Assembly (NCBI GenBank): GCA_963585895.1
Contig: OY757904.1
Span: 25,666,990 to 25,730,989 of the forward strand
Length of the DNA: 64,000 nucleotides
Direction: 5' to 3'
From: Sepioteuthis lessoniana
Taxonomy: Eukaryota > Mollusca > Cephalopoda > Myopsida > Loliginidae
Each line of letters starts with the position of its first letter. Positions within the stretch are counted from its first letter, which is position 1. Under the pieces are notes generated by a model. The model searched no databases. It was not told where the DNA came from and saw nothing but the letters and a program-made list of their open reading frames with translations. Shown here piece by piece: positions 34,212-45,550 of this stretch. The position numbers were made by a program, and so were the translations under genes.

Positions 34212-37103
34212 AAATGCAAGCAAACACTACAAATAGCCACATTTAACGTAAGAACCTTAAATAGAATAGGACAACTCCCAGAGCTAATCGCATCGGCCGA
34301 AGAACATAAAATAGACATAATATGCATACAAGAACACAGATACACGCACACAGAAGATATCAAATATCACGAAACTGGCAATGGATGGTCGCTCGCCACT
34401 GTATCCGCATGGAAAAACTCTGTCAACGCCGCAGTAGGAGGGGTAAGATTGCTTATAGGACCTAGAGCACTAAAAACGCTTAATAGCATTGAGAAAATAC
34501 AACCTAGAATGATGGTAGCTACATTTAACGGAAACCCCAGAGCAACAATCGTCTCATGCTACAGCCCCACCAATATTAGTGAAGAAAATGAAATAGTCAC
34601 CTTCTACGATGAGTTATCCTCATTAGTGCGTAGCATCCCGAAACACAACATGTTAGTCATTGGCGGAGACATGAATGCACAAATCGTGAAAAACGGAAAC
34701 AACAAATACAGCCTCCACAACACGTCAAATAGGAATGGGCAACATCTAACAGATTTCATGATAGAAAATAGATTAGCATGCCTCAATACAAACTACCAAA
34801 AAAGAGAGGGCAAACTATGGACATACACGTACGCAAACAATACTAAAGCTCAGATAGACTACGTCCTTATAAACAAGAAATGGAAGAATAGTGCATTGAA
34901 TTGCGAGGCATACTCCTCTTTTGAGGGTGTGTCCACCGATCACCGAATAGTCACGGCAAAAATACGGTTAAGCCTACGAAAAAACGACAAACGAACAGCG
35001 ACCACCAAACACTATGACTGGGCCCTATTAAACAACAAAGATGTAAGAGATAAATACGTATTAGAATTAAGAAACAGATTCGAAACACTACAAGAAAAGA
35101 CGGAAAAAAGTACACCAAACGACGAATACGAAAATTTCGTCAATGCACACCTTGAGGCAGCAGCAAAATACATTCCAACAAAAATTAAAACTAAATATAG
35201 AGTCCCATGGGAAACTTTAGCGGTGAGAGAAAAACGTGCACTAGTGAAAACAGCCTCCAAAAACTATCGAAAAAACCCAACAAACACAAATGCCTTAAAA
35301 CTAAAAACGGCACAATATCAATTAGCAGGCATATATATAAAGGAACAGACAGAATACATTCAAAATCAGATGGATAAGATTAGAGACTCGGTGGAAGATA
35401 GACAATCTAGAATTGCCTGGCAAACAATAAACGAAGTGAGCAGAAGAAAGAACACAGCCAAAGCAAAACTTAAAGCAGCAAACCAACAAGAAAGAATAAA
35501 ACTGTGGAAACAGCACTTCGAAAACTTACTTGGAAACCCACCAAAAATAACGCCTGAACCACTCACCAGAATAATTAGCAAACAATTAGACATTAAACTT
35601 GGACCGTTCACACAAGAAGAACTCGACACGGTTCTCAGAAATATTAAAAATAGGAAAGCTGCAGGACTGGACGAGATTCCCCCGGAAGTATGGAAGACCA
35701 GACAATTCGACGACATACTGCTCCGACACTGCAACGCAGTATACAATCAAAATCCGATAGATAGATGGGCGAAGGGATGCATACTCCCTTTCCCTAAAAA
35801 GGGGGACCTCGGATTAGCCAAAAACTACCGATGCATAACACTTACATCCATAGCTGCCAAAATCTACAATGCCCTACTACGAAACCGAATAGAACCCAAA
35901 ATCGACAACATACTTAGAAAAAACCAAAATGGCTTCCGAAGAAATAGATCTACGACCTCACAAATATTAACCATCCGCAGAATCCTTGAAGGTGTACGGG
36001 CAAAGAACCTACAAGCGACATTAATATTTGTCGACTTTACCAAGGCTTTCGACTCCATTCACAGAGGAAAGATGGAACAAATCCTACTAGCGTACGGCAT
36101 ACCTAAAGAAACCGTAGCGGCAATAACGATTCTCTATAGAAACACTAAAGTAAAAGTACGATCACCAGATGGAGACACAGAATACTTCGACATAGTAGCA
36201 GGAGTACTACAAGGAGACACGCTGGCTCCGTATCTCTTTATCATTTGTCTAGACTACGTACTTAGAACATCGATTGACAAAATCAAAGAGAATGGCTTCG
36301 AACTGACGAAGAGAAGAAGCAGAAGATACCCCGCAACAACAATTACCGACGCCGACTACGCCGATGACATAGCGATACTGGCAAATACACCTGACCAAGC
36401 CGAAACACTTCTGCATAGTTTGGAACGAGCAGCAGCAAGCATAGGCCTCCATGTTAATGCACACAAAACGGAATATATGTGCTATAACCAAACGGGGGAC
36501 ATCTCCACTCTAAAAGGAACCCCTCTTAAACTAGTAGACAAATTCACGTACCTAGGAAGCAGCGTCGAATCAACCGAAAAGGACATCGAAACGAGGTTAA
36601 CGAAAGCATGGACAGCTATCAATAGGCTATCGACTATATGGAAATCAGACCTAACCGATAAAATGAAACGCAGTTTCTTCCAGGCAGCGGTCACATCGAT
36701 ACTGCTATATGGATGCACTACATGGACGCTAACAAAACGGCTGGAGAAGAAACTAGATGGCAATTACACAAGAATGCTGCGTGCAATCCTGAACAAGTCC
36801 TGGCAGCAACACCCCACAAGACACCAACTGTACGGCCACCTGCCCCCTATCACGAAAACTATTCAAGTTAGGCGAACTAGACATGCAGGACATTGCTGGA
36901 GAAGCAGAGATGAACTCATAAGAGATGTACTCTTATGGATCCCCACACACGGCCGCGCAAAAGCAGGACGACCAGCACGAACGTACATTCAGCAGCTATG
37001 TGAGGATACAGGTTGTTGTCCTGAAGACCTGCCTAGGGCGATGAACGATAGGGAGGAGTGGCGAGAGAGGGTCAGGGATATCCGTGCTGCCAGCACGATA
37101 TGA
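34212..37103 (+). CDS. APE endonuclease / reverse transcriptase polyprotein
   Basis: A 963-residue open frame with no internal stop. It would nick target DNA and copy the element RNA onto it (target-primed reverse transcription). Residues 1-250 form an APE-type endonuclease: 'TFNVRTLN' at the start, 'IICIQEH', 'GGDMNAQI' at 151 and 'STDHRIV' at 241. A Lys-rich linker follows. The RT has 'GLAKNYRCITLTSIAAKIYN', 'FRRNRSTTSQ', the first catalytic Asp in 'FVDFTKAFD' (608), 'GVLQGDTLAPYLF' and 'DYADDIAIL' (Tyr716). The C-terminal region has 'HAGHCWRSRDEL' and 'GRPARTYIQQL'. No in-frame ATG occurs before 34509, which would remove the first endonuclease motifs. The frame is open from 34182 within host R4 sequence, so the true start is unknown: non-AUG initiation, or loss of a few 5' bases. 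All visible catalytic residues are present, so activity is plausible. Confidence 0.9.
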   Translation, partial: KCKQTLQIATFNVRTLNRIGQLPELIASAEEHKIDIICIQEHRYTHTEDIKYHETGNGWSLATVSAWKNSVNAAVGGVRLLIGPRALKTLNSIEKIQPRMMVATFNGNPRATIVSCYSPTNISEENEIVTFYDELSSLVRSIPKHNMLVIGGDMNAQIVKNGNNKYSLHNTSNRNGQHLTDFMIENRLACLNTNYQKREGKLWTYTYANNTKAQIDYVLINKKWKNSALNCEAYSSFEGVSTDHRIVTAKIRLSLRKNDKRTATTKHYDWALLNNKDVRDKYVLELRNRFETLQEKTEKSTPNDEYENFVNAHLEAAAKYIPTKIKTKYRVPWETLAVREKRALVKTASKNYRKNPTNTNALKLKTAQYQLAGIYIKEQTEYIQNQMDKIRDSVEDRQSRIAWQTINEVSRRKNTAKAKLKAANQQERIKLWKQHFENLLGNPPKITPEPLTRIISKQLDIKLGPFTQEELDTVLRNIKNRKAAGLDEIPPEVWKTRQFDDILLRHCNAVYNQNPIDRWAKGCILPFPKKGDLGLAKNYRCITLTSIAAKIYNALLRNRIEPKIDNILRKNQNGFRRNRSTTSQILTIRRILEGVRAKNLQATLIFVDFTKAFDSIHRGKMEQILLAYGIPKETVAAITILYRNTKVKVRSPDGDTEYFDIVAGVLQGDTLAPYLFIICLDYVLRTSIDKIKENGFELTKRRSRRYPATTITDADYADDIAILANTPDQAETLLHSLERAAASIGLHVNAHKTEYMCYNQTGDISTLKGTPLKLVDKFTYLGSSVESTEKDIETRLTKAWTAINRLSTIWKSDLTDKMKRSFFQAAVTSILLYGCTTWTLTKRLEKKLDGNYTRMLRAILNKSWQQHPTRHQLYGHLPPITKTIQVRRTRHAGHCWRSRDELIRDVLLWIPTHGRAKAGRPARTYIQQLCEDTGCCPEDLPRAMNDREEWRERVRDIRAASTI

Positions 37104-37112
37104 TGATGATGA
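34212..37112 (+). mobile_element. RTE-type LINE, near-intact, nested in R4
   Basis: About 2.9 kb, starting at AAATGCAAGCAAACACTAC, nearly the same start as the decayed copy at 11.47 kb, and ending in an (ATG)n tail at 37098-37112. One open frame spans the element. The short 3' UTR and trinucleotide tail fit the RTE clade. The insertion point is within the RT domain of an older R4-like LINE. It is the youngest large element in the window, judged by its intact frame and by close copies at 15.4 and 52.1 kb. Confidence 0.93.
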
Positions 37113-37952
37113 TGATCAATGCATCCTAACGAGACAAACAATCGATTTATGGCGTGGATTGACAACAAAAAGGCATATGATGAGGTCCAGCAAAGCTGCA
37201 TAATAAACCGTTTCAAAATGTATATGATATCCGGTGAAGTCATTAAGTTTGTCGAGAATGCTATGGAAAACTGAGGAGTGAAATTTACTGCTGGAGGAAA
37301 AATCTTAGCTGAGGTAAAAATCCAGTGTGGGATCTTAGTGATATTGAGTATGTCACTGAGTCATATACACAGGAAAGGTACAGTCGTATATAAACTTCAT
37401 ACATCGCAAGAAAATATCAACCACCAAAGGTAAATGGACTACTTTAAACTATTGGCCAAAAATGGAAAACAATTGAAAACCCTAGTGATGATATAGGGAT
37501 CAAATTTGACCTAGAAAAATACGCCATACTAATTGTAAAATGCTGAAAATGACAAATGAATCAAGAAAAAAGTACGGAAAAGAAACATACACATTCTTGA
37601 AAATAACGGAAGCGGACACTATGAAGCAAGCGAAGATAAAAGAAAAAATTAAAAGAATATACCAGAAGAACGAGGACACTATTCGAAACCAAAATACATT
37701 GCAGAAATCTCATTAAAAAGATAGACACCTGTGCTGTTTCCCTCGTAAAATAAGGGGTCGAGAATTGGAAATAAGAATACAAGTAGAGACCCCCGCCAAA
37801 TACAACATTATTAAGATGGACTATATTACTGAGAGCAGTAACTGAGACCTGAGGAGACTTGCTGTTACGCAAATTCCAGTGAGAAAACATCGGCTAACAC
37901 TGGTGTAAAAACCTCTCAAAGGAGTAACTAATAATAATAATAATAATAATAA
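37113..37952 (+). mobile_element. R4/Dong-like LINE, right half, split by RTE
   Basis: It continues the copy at 33.4-34.2 kb. It starts 'GATCAATGCATCC', then 'MAWIDNKKAYD', a diverged active-site region in which YMDD has become stop-MDY near 37428, and 'ETYTFLKITEADTMKQAKIK'. The C-terminal endonuclease domain is mostly deleted. It ends with the family 3' UTR and a (TAA)n tail (37929-37952). Confidence 0.8.
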
Positions 37953-38460
37953 TAAATGGTTCATGCACAACCCATCCCCTGTCCTAGAAAATGACATGGT
38001 CAAACTCCCGTGGGACTTTGATATACAAACGGATGACCTAATCTCTGCCCGAAGACCAGACCTAATAATAACAAACAAAGAAAAAAAAAAACCTGTAAAA
38101 TTGTTGACTTTCCTGTCCCGGCTGACCACAGAATAAAACTGAATAAATGTGAAAAGAAAGATAGATACCTTGACCTTGCTAGAGAATTGAAAAAACTATG
38201 GAACATGAAGGTGACAATTATACCAATTGTGATTGGTGCTTTTGGCACGGTAACTAAATGATTTTTAAAGGGCCTGGAAGATTTAGAAGTTGGCGGCCGA
38301 GTGGAAACCATCCAAACAACAGCATTATTGAAAACGGCCAGAGTACTGAGAAGAGTCCTGGAGACTTGAGGAGACTTGCTCTCACTCAATCTTCAGTGAA
38401 AAACCATCAGCTTACGCTGATGTGAAAAGCTCTAATGAGTAATAAAAATAATAATAATAA
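37953..38460 (+). mobile_element. R4/Dong-like LINE, 3' endonuclease fragment
   Basis: A severely 5'-truncated copy beginning 'ATGGTTCATGCACAACCC' directly in the TAA tail of its neighbour. It encodes the restriction-like endonuclease region ('SARRPDLIITNKEK', 'VKLLTFLSRLTTE' after a frameshift, where the conserved reading is KIVDFAVPADHR), then the 3' UTR 'GAAAAACCATCAGCTTACGCTG' and an AATAATAATAATAA tail. Confidence 0.85.
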
Positions 38461-41085
38461 TGAACAAGATAATAATACGGTACGAGACATATCAAGAATT
38501 GACAAACAAAAACAGCCTAACAGAAATTAACAGACAACTTCTGAAAATGGAAACACCACACAACCAAACAACGTACAACTAAACAACCCAAAGCAAACAC
38601 TATCAAAGGAACAAAAGTTAAACGTAGAAAGGTTAAAAAGAAGTATAAACAGGGAAAGTCTACCTTACCATCATTAAAAAACATAGAATGGTGAACAGTT
38701 AAGACAGAAACGAATAAAATAAATAAAGTACTACTTATATAAACGAGTAATATAACCGAATCAAATGAACTAATCTATGCAGGGTCGAAATTAGTTTGGA
38801 AAAAATGTGGGATTCCCTCAAAAGGCACGAAGAAAAAATCAAAACTAGGATGGGAAATTCGACTGGAAACAGAGATGAAAAAATCTACAAAAGCAGGCCA
38901 AAATGATAAAACAAAAGAACTGCGCTGGAATTTGTAGGAATAAAATGAAAAGACAACCCAAGAAAAAATAACTGTACAACTCGAGGAAATAAACCAGAAA
39001 GCATTGGCATAAGAAGGAAGATAAAAAAGATTTCGACATAGAATAAAACGATACAGATCAAACAGGACATTCCAAAACAACATGAGAAAATTTTATCAAT
39101 AACTGTGAGGAGCTGGGATGAAAGCATGCCAATAACCGGATGCAAAAGGAACCAGACAATTTTCAACGAAAAGGCCGAATGTATAAATAACATCACAAGA
39201 GAATTAGAAGGACTCGAAGAAGTCCCCAAAGCGGAAATACACATCGACAAACGACACTAAAAAAATGAAACTAGAAAACGCGAGACGTGATGGAATACAT
39301 GGTTTATGGTTCAAGAAAATCACCTCCATTCACGAAAGACTAGCACTAGAAATAAAACGACGACTATCAGGAGCACACGTACACAAACGGATGGCCAAAT
39401 GAAAAATACTAAACTGATATGGAAGGACCCAAGCAAAGGAACCGCTCAAAACAACTACAGACCCATAACCTGCCTACCGATGTTGTAGAAAATATTAACA
39501 GAACGAAAAAGGGAAACGATTTATTACTCGCTAACAAACCGCATATTGTTCTCTGAGGAGTAGATGGGATGCTGCAAATGATCCAGAGTAACAGCAGAGT
39601 TACTTTACATAGACCCGCATATTGTACACGAGAGGAACACCAGACAGGGAATCTAGCTATAGCCTGGATTCACTACAAAAAGGCATATGATATGGTTCCG
39701 CAAAGCTGGATAATCAGCTGCCTTAAATTGTGCAAAATGTAAAATGAAGTCATAAGATTTATCAAGAAACATTGAAAACATAGATGGAATTGACAGCAGG
39801 AGGAAGAGGTTTAACTGAAGCAAAGATCAAATTAGGTATATTACAAGGAGATGCACTATCATGGTTACTATTCATAATTGCGATAATGTCACTTTACCAA
39901 ATACTCTGTAAATGCACAGCCGGATACAAACTTAGCAGATTGCAAGAAAAGATCAATCAAATAATGTAAATGGATGACGTCAAAATGTTCACAAAAAAGG
40001 TAAAAGAACTGGAAACTATAATACACGCAGTTAGAATATACAGTCAGAACATAGTAATGGAATTTGGCGTAGGAAAAATTGCAATGCTTATGATGAAAGA
40101 TGGCAAACGACATCTGATTAACGGAATGGAACTACCTAGGCAAGACAAGATGAGAACGCTCGGAGAGAAGAAAAGCTACAAATACTTGGGCAAATTGGAG
40201 GCTGACACCATCAAAAGAGTGGAGATTTATGAAAAAAATAAGAGAATGAATATCTCAGGAGAACGCGAAAGCTACTCTAGACAAAACTATCTAGTAGAAA
40301 CCTTATCTAAGAAATAAATACCTGGGCTGTACACCTCGTTAGATATTCGGCACCCTTTTTAGAGTGAACCAAAGAAGACATTAAGCAAATAGACTAAAGA
40401 ACAAGAAAACTAATAACCATGCATAAGGCATTACTTCCCAGAAACGACATTGACAGACTATATGTATGAAGAAACGATGGAGGAAGCGGACTTGCCAGCA
40501 GTGGTGAAAGCGTTTACGCAAAGACCCAAAAATTCGAGGATACATAGAAAAACACGAACGAGGACTGATTACAGCCATCAGAAACAATAGAGGCAACGGG
40601 ATGGACAACCATATGATAATAAATAGGAAAACAAGGGCAAGTAAATGAACTCTATGGACATTTTAACTGATAAACAACATCTCACACCAGAAAACCTGGA
40701 CCTAGCTAAGAAAAGAAAACTTTAAGAAAAATTGTCGACTTTGCAGTCTCGGCTGACCACAGAATGAAACTGGAAGAATGTGAGATTGAGAATAAATAAT
40801 TGGAGCTTTTCGAGGGAACAGAAAAAACTATTGACTATGAAGTTAACAATCCTGATTGGTGCTTTTGATACAGTCACCGAATGGTTATTAAAGGGACTGG
40901 AGGATCTGTAGTTCGGAGGACGAGTCGATCAATCCAAACTGCAGCATTATTGAGAACGGCTAAAATACTGAGAAGACTACTGGAGACTTGACGAGACTTG
41001 CTGTCACTTAAGCTCCAATGGAAGACCATCAGCTAATGTTGATGTGAAAAACTCTAAATGAGTAAATAATAATAATAACAATAGT
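38461..41085 (+). mobile_element. R4/Dong-like LINE, longest plus copy, decayed
   Basis: Reading left to right: an N-terminal Lys/Glu-rich region (38500-39250), RT motifs ('NYRPITCLPML' at 39452-39488; 'KKAYDMVPQSWIISCL' near 39677; 'GILQGDALSWLLFIIA' in 39784-39969; active site read as stop-MDD at 39967), 'KYLGKLEADTIK' (40188), and a shortened endonuclease end and 3' UTR with a (TAA)n tail at about 41065. The RT Tyr codon is TAA, and many other stops are present. It begins in the tail of the preceding copy and ends in a tail joined to the next. Confidence 0.85.
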
Positions 41086-42387
41086 TACAGTCTCGAAATG
41101 TACAAAATATCACATGAAGTCATAAACGTAATCGAAAAAACCTGGAGAGTGGAGCTGACAGCAGGAGGAAGAAGCTTAGCTGAAACAAATATCCAAAAGA
41201 GGTATTTTCGAGGCATTTTCGAAGGAGATGCAATACCACCTTAACTATTCATAATTGCAATGAGGCCACTTAACCATATACTCAGAAAATGCACAGCCGG
41301 ATAAAAACTAAGCAGATCGTAAGAAAAGACCAATCCCTTGATTTACATGGATGACATCAGCCTATTTGCAAAAAATGAACTGGAAACTCTCATACACGCC
41401 GTTAGAATATACAGTCAGGACATAGGAATAGAATTTGGTATAGAAAAAATTGCTATGCTTGTTATGAAAAGTGACAAATGACATATGACTGACGAAATGG
41501 AACTACCAAATCAGGAAAAAATTAGAATGCTCGGAGAAAATGAAACCTACAAATACTTGGGTATCTTGGAGGCTGATTCCATTAAACAAGAGGAAATGAA
41601 AGACAAAATTCAAAAAGAATATCCCAGGAGAACTAAGAAAACTACTCGAGACAAAACTCAAGCAGAAACCTTATCAAAGGAATGAATATTTGGGGTTTGC
41701 CCACGTTAGATATTTGGGACCCTTTCTCAAGTGGACCACAGATGAACTTTAACAAATGTAGACTATACGATGACAGAGACGATCAATGTCGTAATAAGCG
41801 AATGCAGCAAATTAGCACAGAAGAAGTATAAGACGAGACACGACTGGGTCAGTAAGGTGTTCCACTGGAAAATGTGCAAGAATTTAAATTTTACCACACT
41901 AACAGGGGTATATGCATAACCCAGCAGTTCTAGAAAATGACACACATAAACTCCTATGGGACTTTGACATACACACGCATTACCTAATCTCGGCCAGAAG
42001 ACCATAGCTTAAAATAACCCTTAAAAATAATAGAACTTGTAAAATTGTTGATTTTGCTGTGCTGGCTGGCAAAAGAATAAAACTGAAAGAATGTTAGAAG
42101 AAGGATGAGTACCTCGACCTTGCTAGAGAATTGAAAAAGCTGTGAAAAATGTAGGTGACGATTGTACCAATTGTGATTGGTGCATTTGGAAAAATAAATG
42201 AAAGGATTATTAAACGGCCTGGAGGACTTGAAAGTTGGCAGACGTGAAGGAACTATCCAAATTAGAGCATTACTGATAATGGTCCGAATACTAAGAAGAG
42301 TCCAGGAGACTTAGGGGGACTTACTGTCACTCCAAATCCAGTTAAAAACAGTCACCGAACAATAATAATAATAATAATAATAATAAT
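41086..42387 (+). mobile_element. R4/Dong-like LINE, RT to 3' end, decayed
   Basis: It starts inside the RT domain ('SLEMYKISHEVINVIEKTWRVELTAGG'). It keeps 'IYMDDISLFAKNELETLIHAVRIYSQDIG' with YMDD at 41344-41355, 'ENETYKYLGILEADSIK', a decayed endonuclease part and the 3' UTR, and ends with a (TAA)n array at 42360-42387. Several stops and frameshifts are present. Confidence 0.85.
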
Positions 42388-42958
42388 GCAGTAAATTAGC
42401 GTAGAAGAAATATAAGACTAGACACGATTGGGTAGGCAAAATTATACACTGTGAGATGTGCAAGAAATTTAATTTTGACCATACCAACAAATGGTATATG
42501 CACCCAGCACAACCCAGCACTTGTCCTAGAAAATGACACGCATAAACTCCTGTGGGACTTTGTCATAGACACGGATCAGCAAATCTCGGCCAGAAAACCA
42601 GATCTTATAATAATCAATAGAAAAAGGAAAATTGTAAAATTGTCGACTTTGCTGTTCCGGCTGACCACAGAATAAAACTGAAAGAATGTGAAAAGAAGGA
42701 TAAGTACCTCGGCCTTGCTAGAGAATTGAAAAAAAAAATGTGGAACATGCAGGTGACAATTATACCAATTGTAATTGTGCTTTTAGTATAGTAACCAAAG
42801 GATTATTAAATGGACTGGAGGACTTGCATGATTGAGAACAGCGTTGAGAACGACCAGAATACTGAGAAGAGTATTGGAGACTTGAGAAGACTTGCTGTTC
42901 CTTAAACTCCAGTGAAAGACCATGAGCCTTCGCTGATGTGAAAAACTCTCAAGGAGTA
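42388..42958 (+). mobile_element. R4/Dong-like LINE, 3' endonuclease fragment
   Basis: A truncated copy starting 'GCAGTAAATTAGCGTAGAAG' in the TAA tail of its neighbour. It encodes 'CEMCKKFNFDHTN', 'DTHKLLWDFVIDTDQQISARKPDLIIINRK' and, after a frameshift, 'CKIVDFAVPADHR', the conserved strip of the restriction-like endonuclease. The 3' UTR ends in TAAATAATAATAATAA. Confidence 0.88.
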
Positions 42959-43024
<66 letters not shown>

Positions 43025-43056
43025 AAGAAGAAGAAGAAGAAGAAGAAGAAGAAGAA
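42959..43056. repeat. (TAA)n-(GAA)n compound array
   Basis: TAA units at 42959-42996, the tail of the last R4-like copy, pass directly into about 20 GAA units (to 43056). GAA/TTC tracts of this length can form triplex DNA. Confidence 0.95.
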
Positions 43057-43180
43057 AAGAAAATTTTTGTGACAAGGGAAAAATGATTATGGAAGTATTT
43101 GAATACTGGGATACTTCCTGTCACTTAATAGAAAATTAGCTAAAGAAGTATCCTGAGTGAAGAGGTTTAATTTGAAGGAA

Positions 43181-43183
<3 letters not shown>

Positions 43184-43231
<48 letters not shown>

Positions 43232-43258
43232 ATATGTGTGTATGTGTGTGTGTGTGTT
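43184..43258. repeat. (TA)n-(TG)n compound microsatellite
   Basis: TA run at 43184-43219 followed by broken TA/TG and TG repeats to 43257. Confidence 0.95.
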
Positions 43259-44239
43259 AAGAATAGTGCTAAACATTTGGAATTTGTAAGACATACTCAA
43301 AAATAATTATACATCCTTGATGAGTAGTTGTTTTTCTTAACCTGATATAGTATGAATCATTTGCGTAAATCTGCGAGACTAATAGTTTCACTGTGTCATA
43401 TTATACCCAAAATATACAAAAAGTGAAAGGCATGGATTAATAACATGAAGTGGTTTAGTGCTTGCTAATATAATTCATTGGTAAAACATATACTAGTTTT
43501 CCGTATTGCAATATCAGATGTATGAGCTGATATACACTGGAATGGAAAGCGTAGAACGAGTAATTTAATCCATTGAATTTTATACAGTTGTTCAAACTTC
43601 CCTGAAACTTCTCAAATACGCAAGACAAAGACTCAGGGGAATTACAATGTCTTTACTTGCAATTCGAAATAAATTTGTCTAAAATCTGTAATCGTTAAAC
43701 CTGCTAAAATAAAAAAAGAAAACGAAAACGGGTAATTGAGAATGACAGTCGTAGCAAAAAATAATTTGCTTTAAAGGATTTTTTTTCCACAAGAGACATT
43801 TTCGTCTTTTTTTTTTTTTTTTGCAATACGTAATTGAGTTTGTTTTTTTTTTCTAAATTCATTATGTCTTATTTTAGATATCAATGGAAATAACATTGAA
43901 TGATATTTAAATAACATTTTTTTTCATCGAAGCACAACAGTATAAAAAATAAACTATACTTTTTATTGTCTTTAGTAATTTTTAAACGCGTTGTCCATTG
44001 TTATGCAAGAAGAATTTTTATACTTGTTTACCTCGGCTCATGAAAATGATTAATTGAATGATATTATAGGTTCATCAACTCGTCTTGGATTATTTCAAGC
44101 CAAGATATTAAAGAATGGCATGTATTTTACATGAATTTTTACATTTGCTTGATTAAATGTTTGTCTTAAACGATTTTTGGATTTTGTAGTGTAATATCAA
44201 GTGTCCAAATTCGAATAATTTTTAGCTAATTTATTTCAC
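43259..44239. other. no feature recognised
   Basis: AT-rich sequence with several poly-T runs (43781-43822 and 43842-43852) and no gene signal. Confidence 0.5.
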
Positions 44240-44279
44240 CCACAGTAGGATTGATTGGTTTGTTTTTCGTCGTATCAAT

Positions 44280-44434
44280 AAAATTCTTTCTGTGCTAATT
44301 TGCTGCATTCGCTTATTATGTGATTGATCGTTTCGTCTCTGTCACCGCATAGCCTACATTTACTGTTTTGTTGCGTCTTATCTATTCTCACTTTGATAAG
44401 ATTGGTTTTTATGGCGTTGTCCTGTGCGTATCAA
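44280..44434 (-). mobile_element. R4/Dong-like LINE, 150-bp fragment
   Basis: Nearly identical to 46500-46650: it shares 'TTTCTGTGCTAATTTGCTGC', 'TTCGCTTATTATGTGATTGA' and 'TTTTGTTGCGTCTTATCTAT'. The coding sense is minus ('DKTQQNSK', 'ISECSKLAQK'). It lies at the edge of a family C repeat. Confidence 0.9.
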
Positions 44435-44950
44435 TAAAAGAAAATGCCGAATTAAATTTCATACAATTCAGTTTGATATAAGTATAGATATGTTTACAAA
44501 CCGTTATATGAGAAAACCATTTAATAAGTGTCAAAACCGTTCTATTTTTTAACAAATGGTCTTACCCCTCTGCAGAGAAACAGTCGGAGTATTCTACAGC
44601 GCAAGCCGACTGAACATGCTCCCCGTAGTTGGAGCTCGAACATATACTGCCACCCATGGTCTGATATGCATTAAAGGTAATGAAATAAAGAAACAGCCAC
44701 ACAGACATGTCACCAGAATGAAATTTAGAATAATTCTCAGGATATTCTGCACGTGCTAAGTGCTCGCTCTTTTGACTCTGCTTAGAATACACTGACTTTA
44801 AACGTTTCAAAGTAGTTATGACCATTCCCTCCCCCCAAAAGGTGTGTGTCAAGTAGGGGACTAACCCCATCTTTTCCATTATTCCCAGGTCCACTCTGCC
44901 TGGAATGGTAGTATATGTTAGGGTCCCATCAATGTCTATCGGTCAAACAA
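44435..44950. mobile_element. family C repeat, inverted pair
   Basis: The plus half (44435-44690) has 'ACAATTCAGTTTGATATAAG', 'CTCTGCAGAGAAACAGTCGG' and 'ATTCTACAGCGCAAGCCGAC'. The minus half (about 44755-44950) has the reverse of 'GGTAGT.CCA...CAGAGTGGACCTGGGAATAATGG'. Two copies or two parts of one copy therefore face each other. Confidence 0.55.
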
Positions 44951-45473
44951 ATCTTTTTAAAAATTATTTGACTTGACCTCTAAAAAACTCCTAAGGAACC
45001 AAAAGATGAAAACATGTATGCAAAATGAATATGATTCCCCTATCTCTCTGTATGAAATAACCCTTGAGAGATTGACTTGCAGTTATAATCAATGATGCAA
45101 TCGATGAATCATGTCAAGTTGAATATGGTTAGAAATAAATGTTCGTTAAAGAAAGTTTCGGATTCATGTTTACCTGAAAACCTAAAGAAATTATAAAATT
45201 ATAAAACCATAGATATTACTGATTTCTGAGATTAATCGACATTCTTTGTTTCGTTCACGTTATTTACTAAGCGGCAAAATATCATTTTTGTCAGCTTTTA
45301 TTTTTTCCCTTGATTTCTTATCTAGATCCGGTTTTCTTTCATTTATAATGTTTTATTTCTTATCATTCTTATATATATAGGAAGTGAAATCAATACCTGA
45401 TTCATTGAAAGAGTTTCTTGGATTCTAAAGAAGTAAAAGTTATATAATAAGAGAAGATATTTACAAGCATATA

Positions 45474-45478
<5 letters not shown>
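44951..45478. other. no feature recognised
   Basis: AT-rich sequence with no gene signal. Confidence 0.5.

Positions 45479-45547
<69 letters not shown>
45479..45547. repeat. (TA)n microsatellite
   Basis: Pure TA array of about 68 bp. Confidence 0.95.

Positions 45548-45550
<3 letters not shown>

Noticed and set aside
34604-36763. Minus-strand frames of 60-126 codons opposite the RTE LINE
   Set aside because: Shadow frames of the real plus-strand gene. The same shadows recur opposite other copies of the LINE.
37929-43056. CRISPR-like or satellite array from repeated TAA units
   Set aside because: The units between the TAA blocks are LINE fragments of different lengths, not spacers of constant size.
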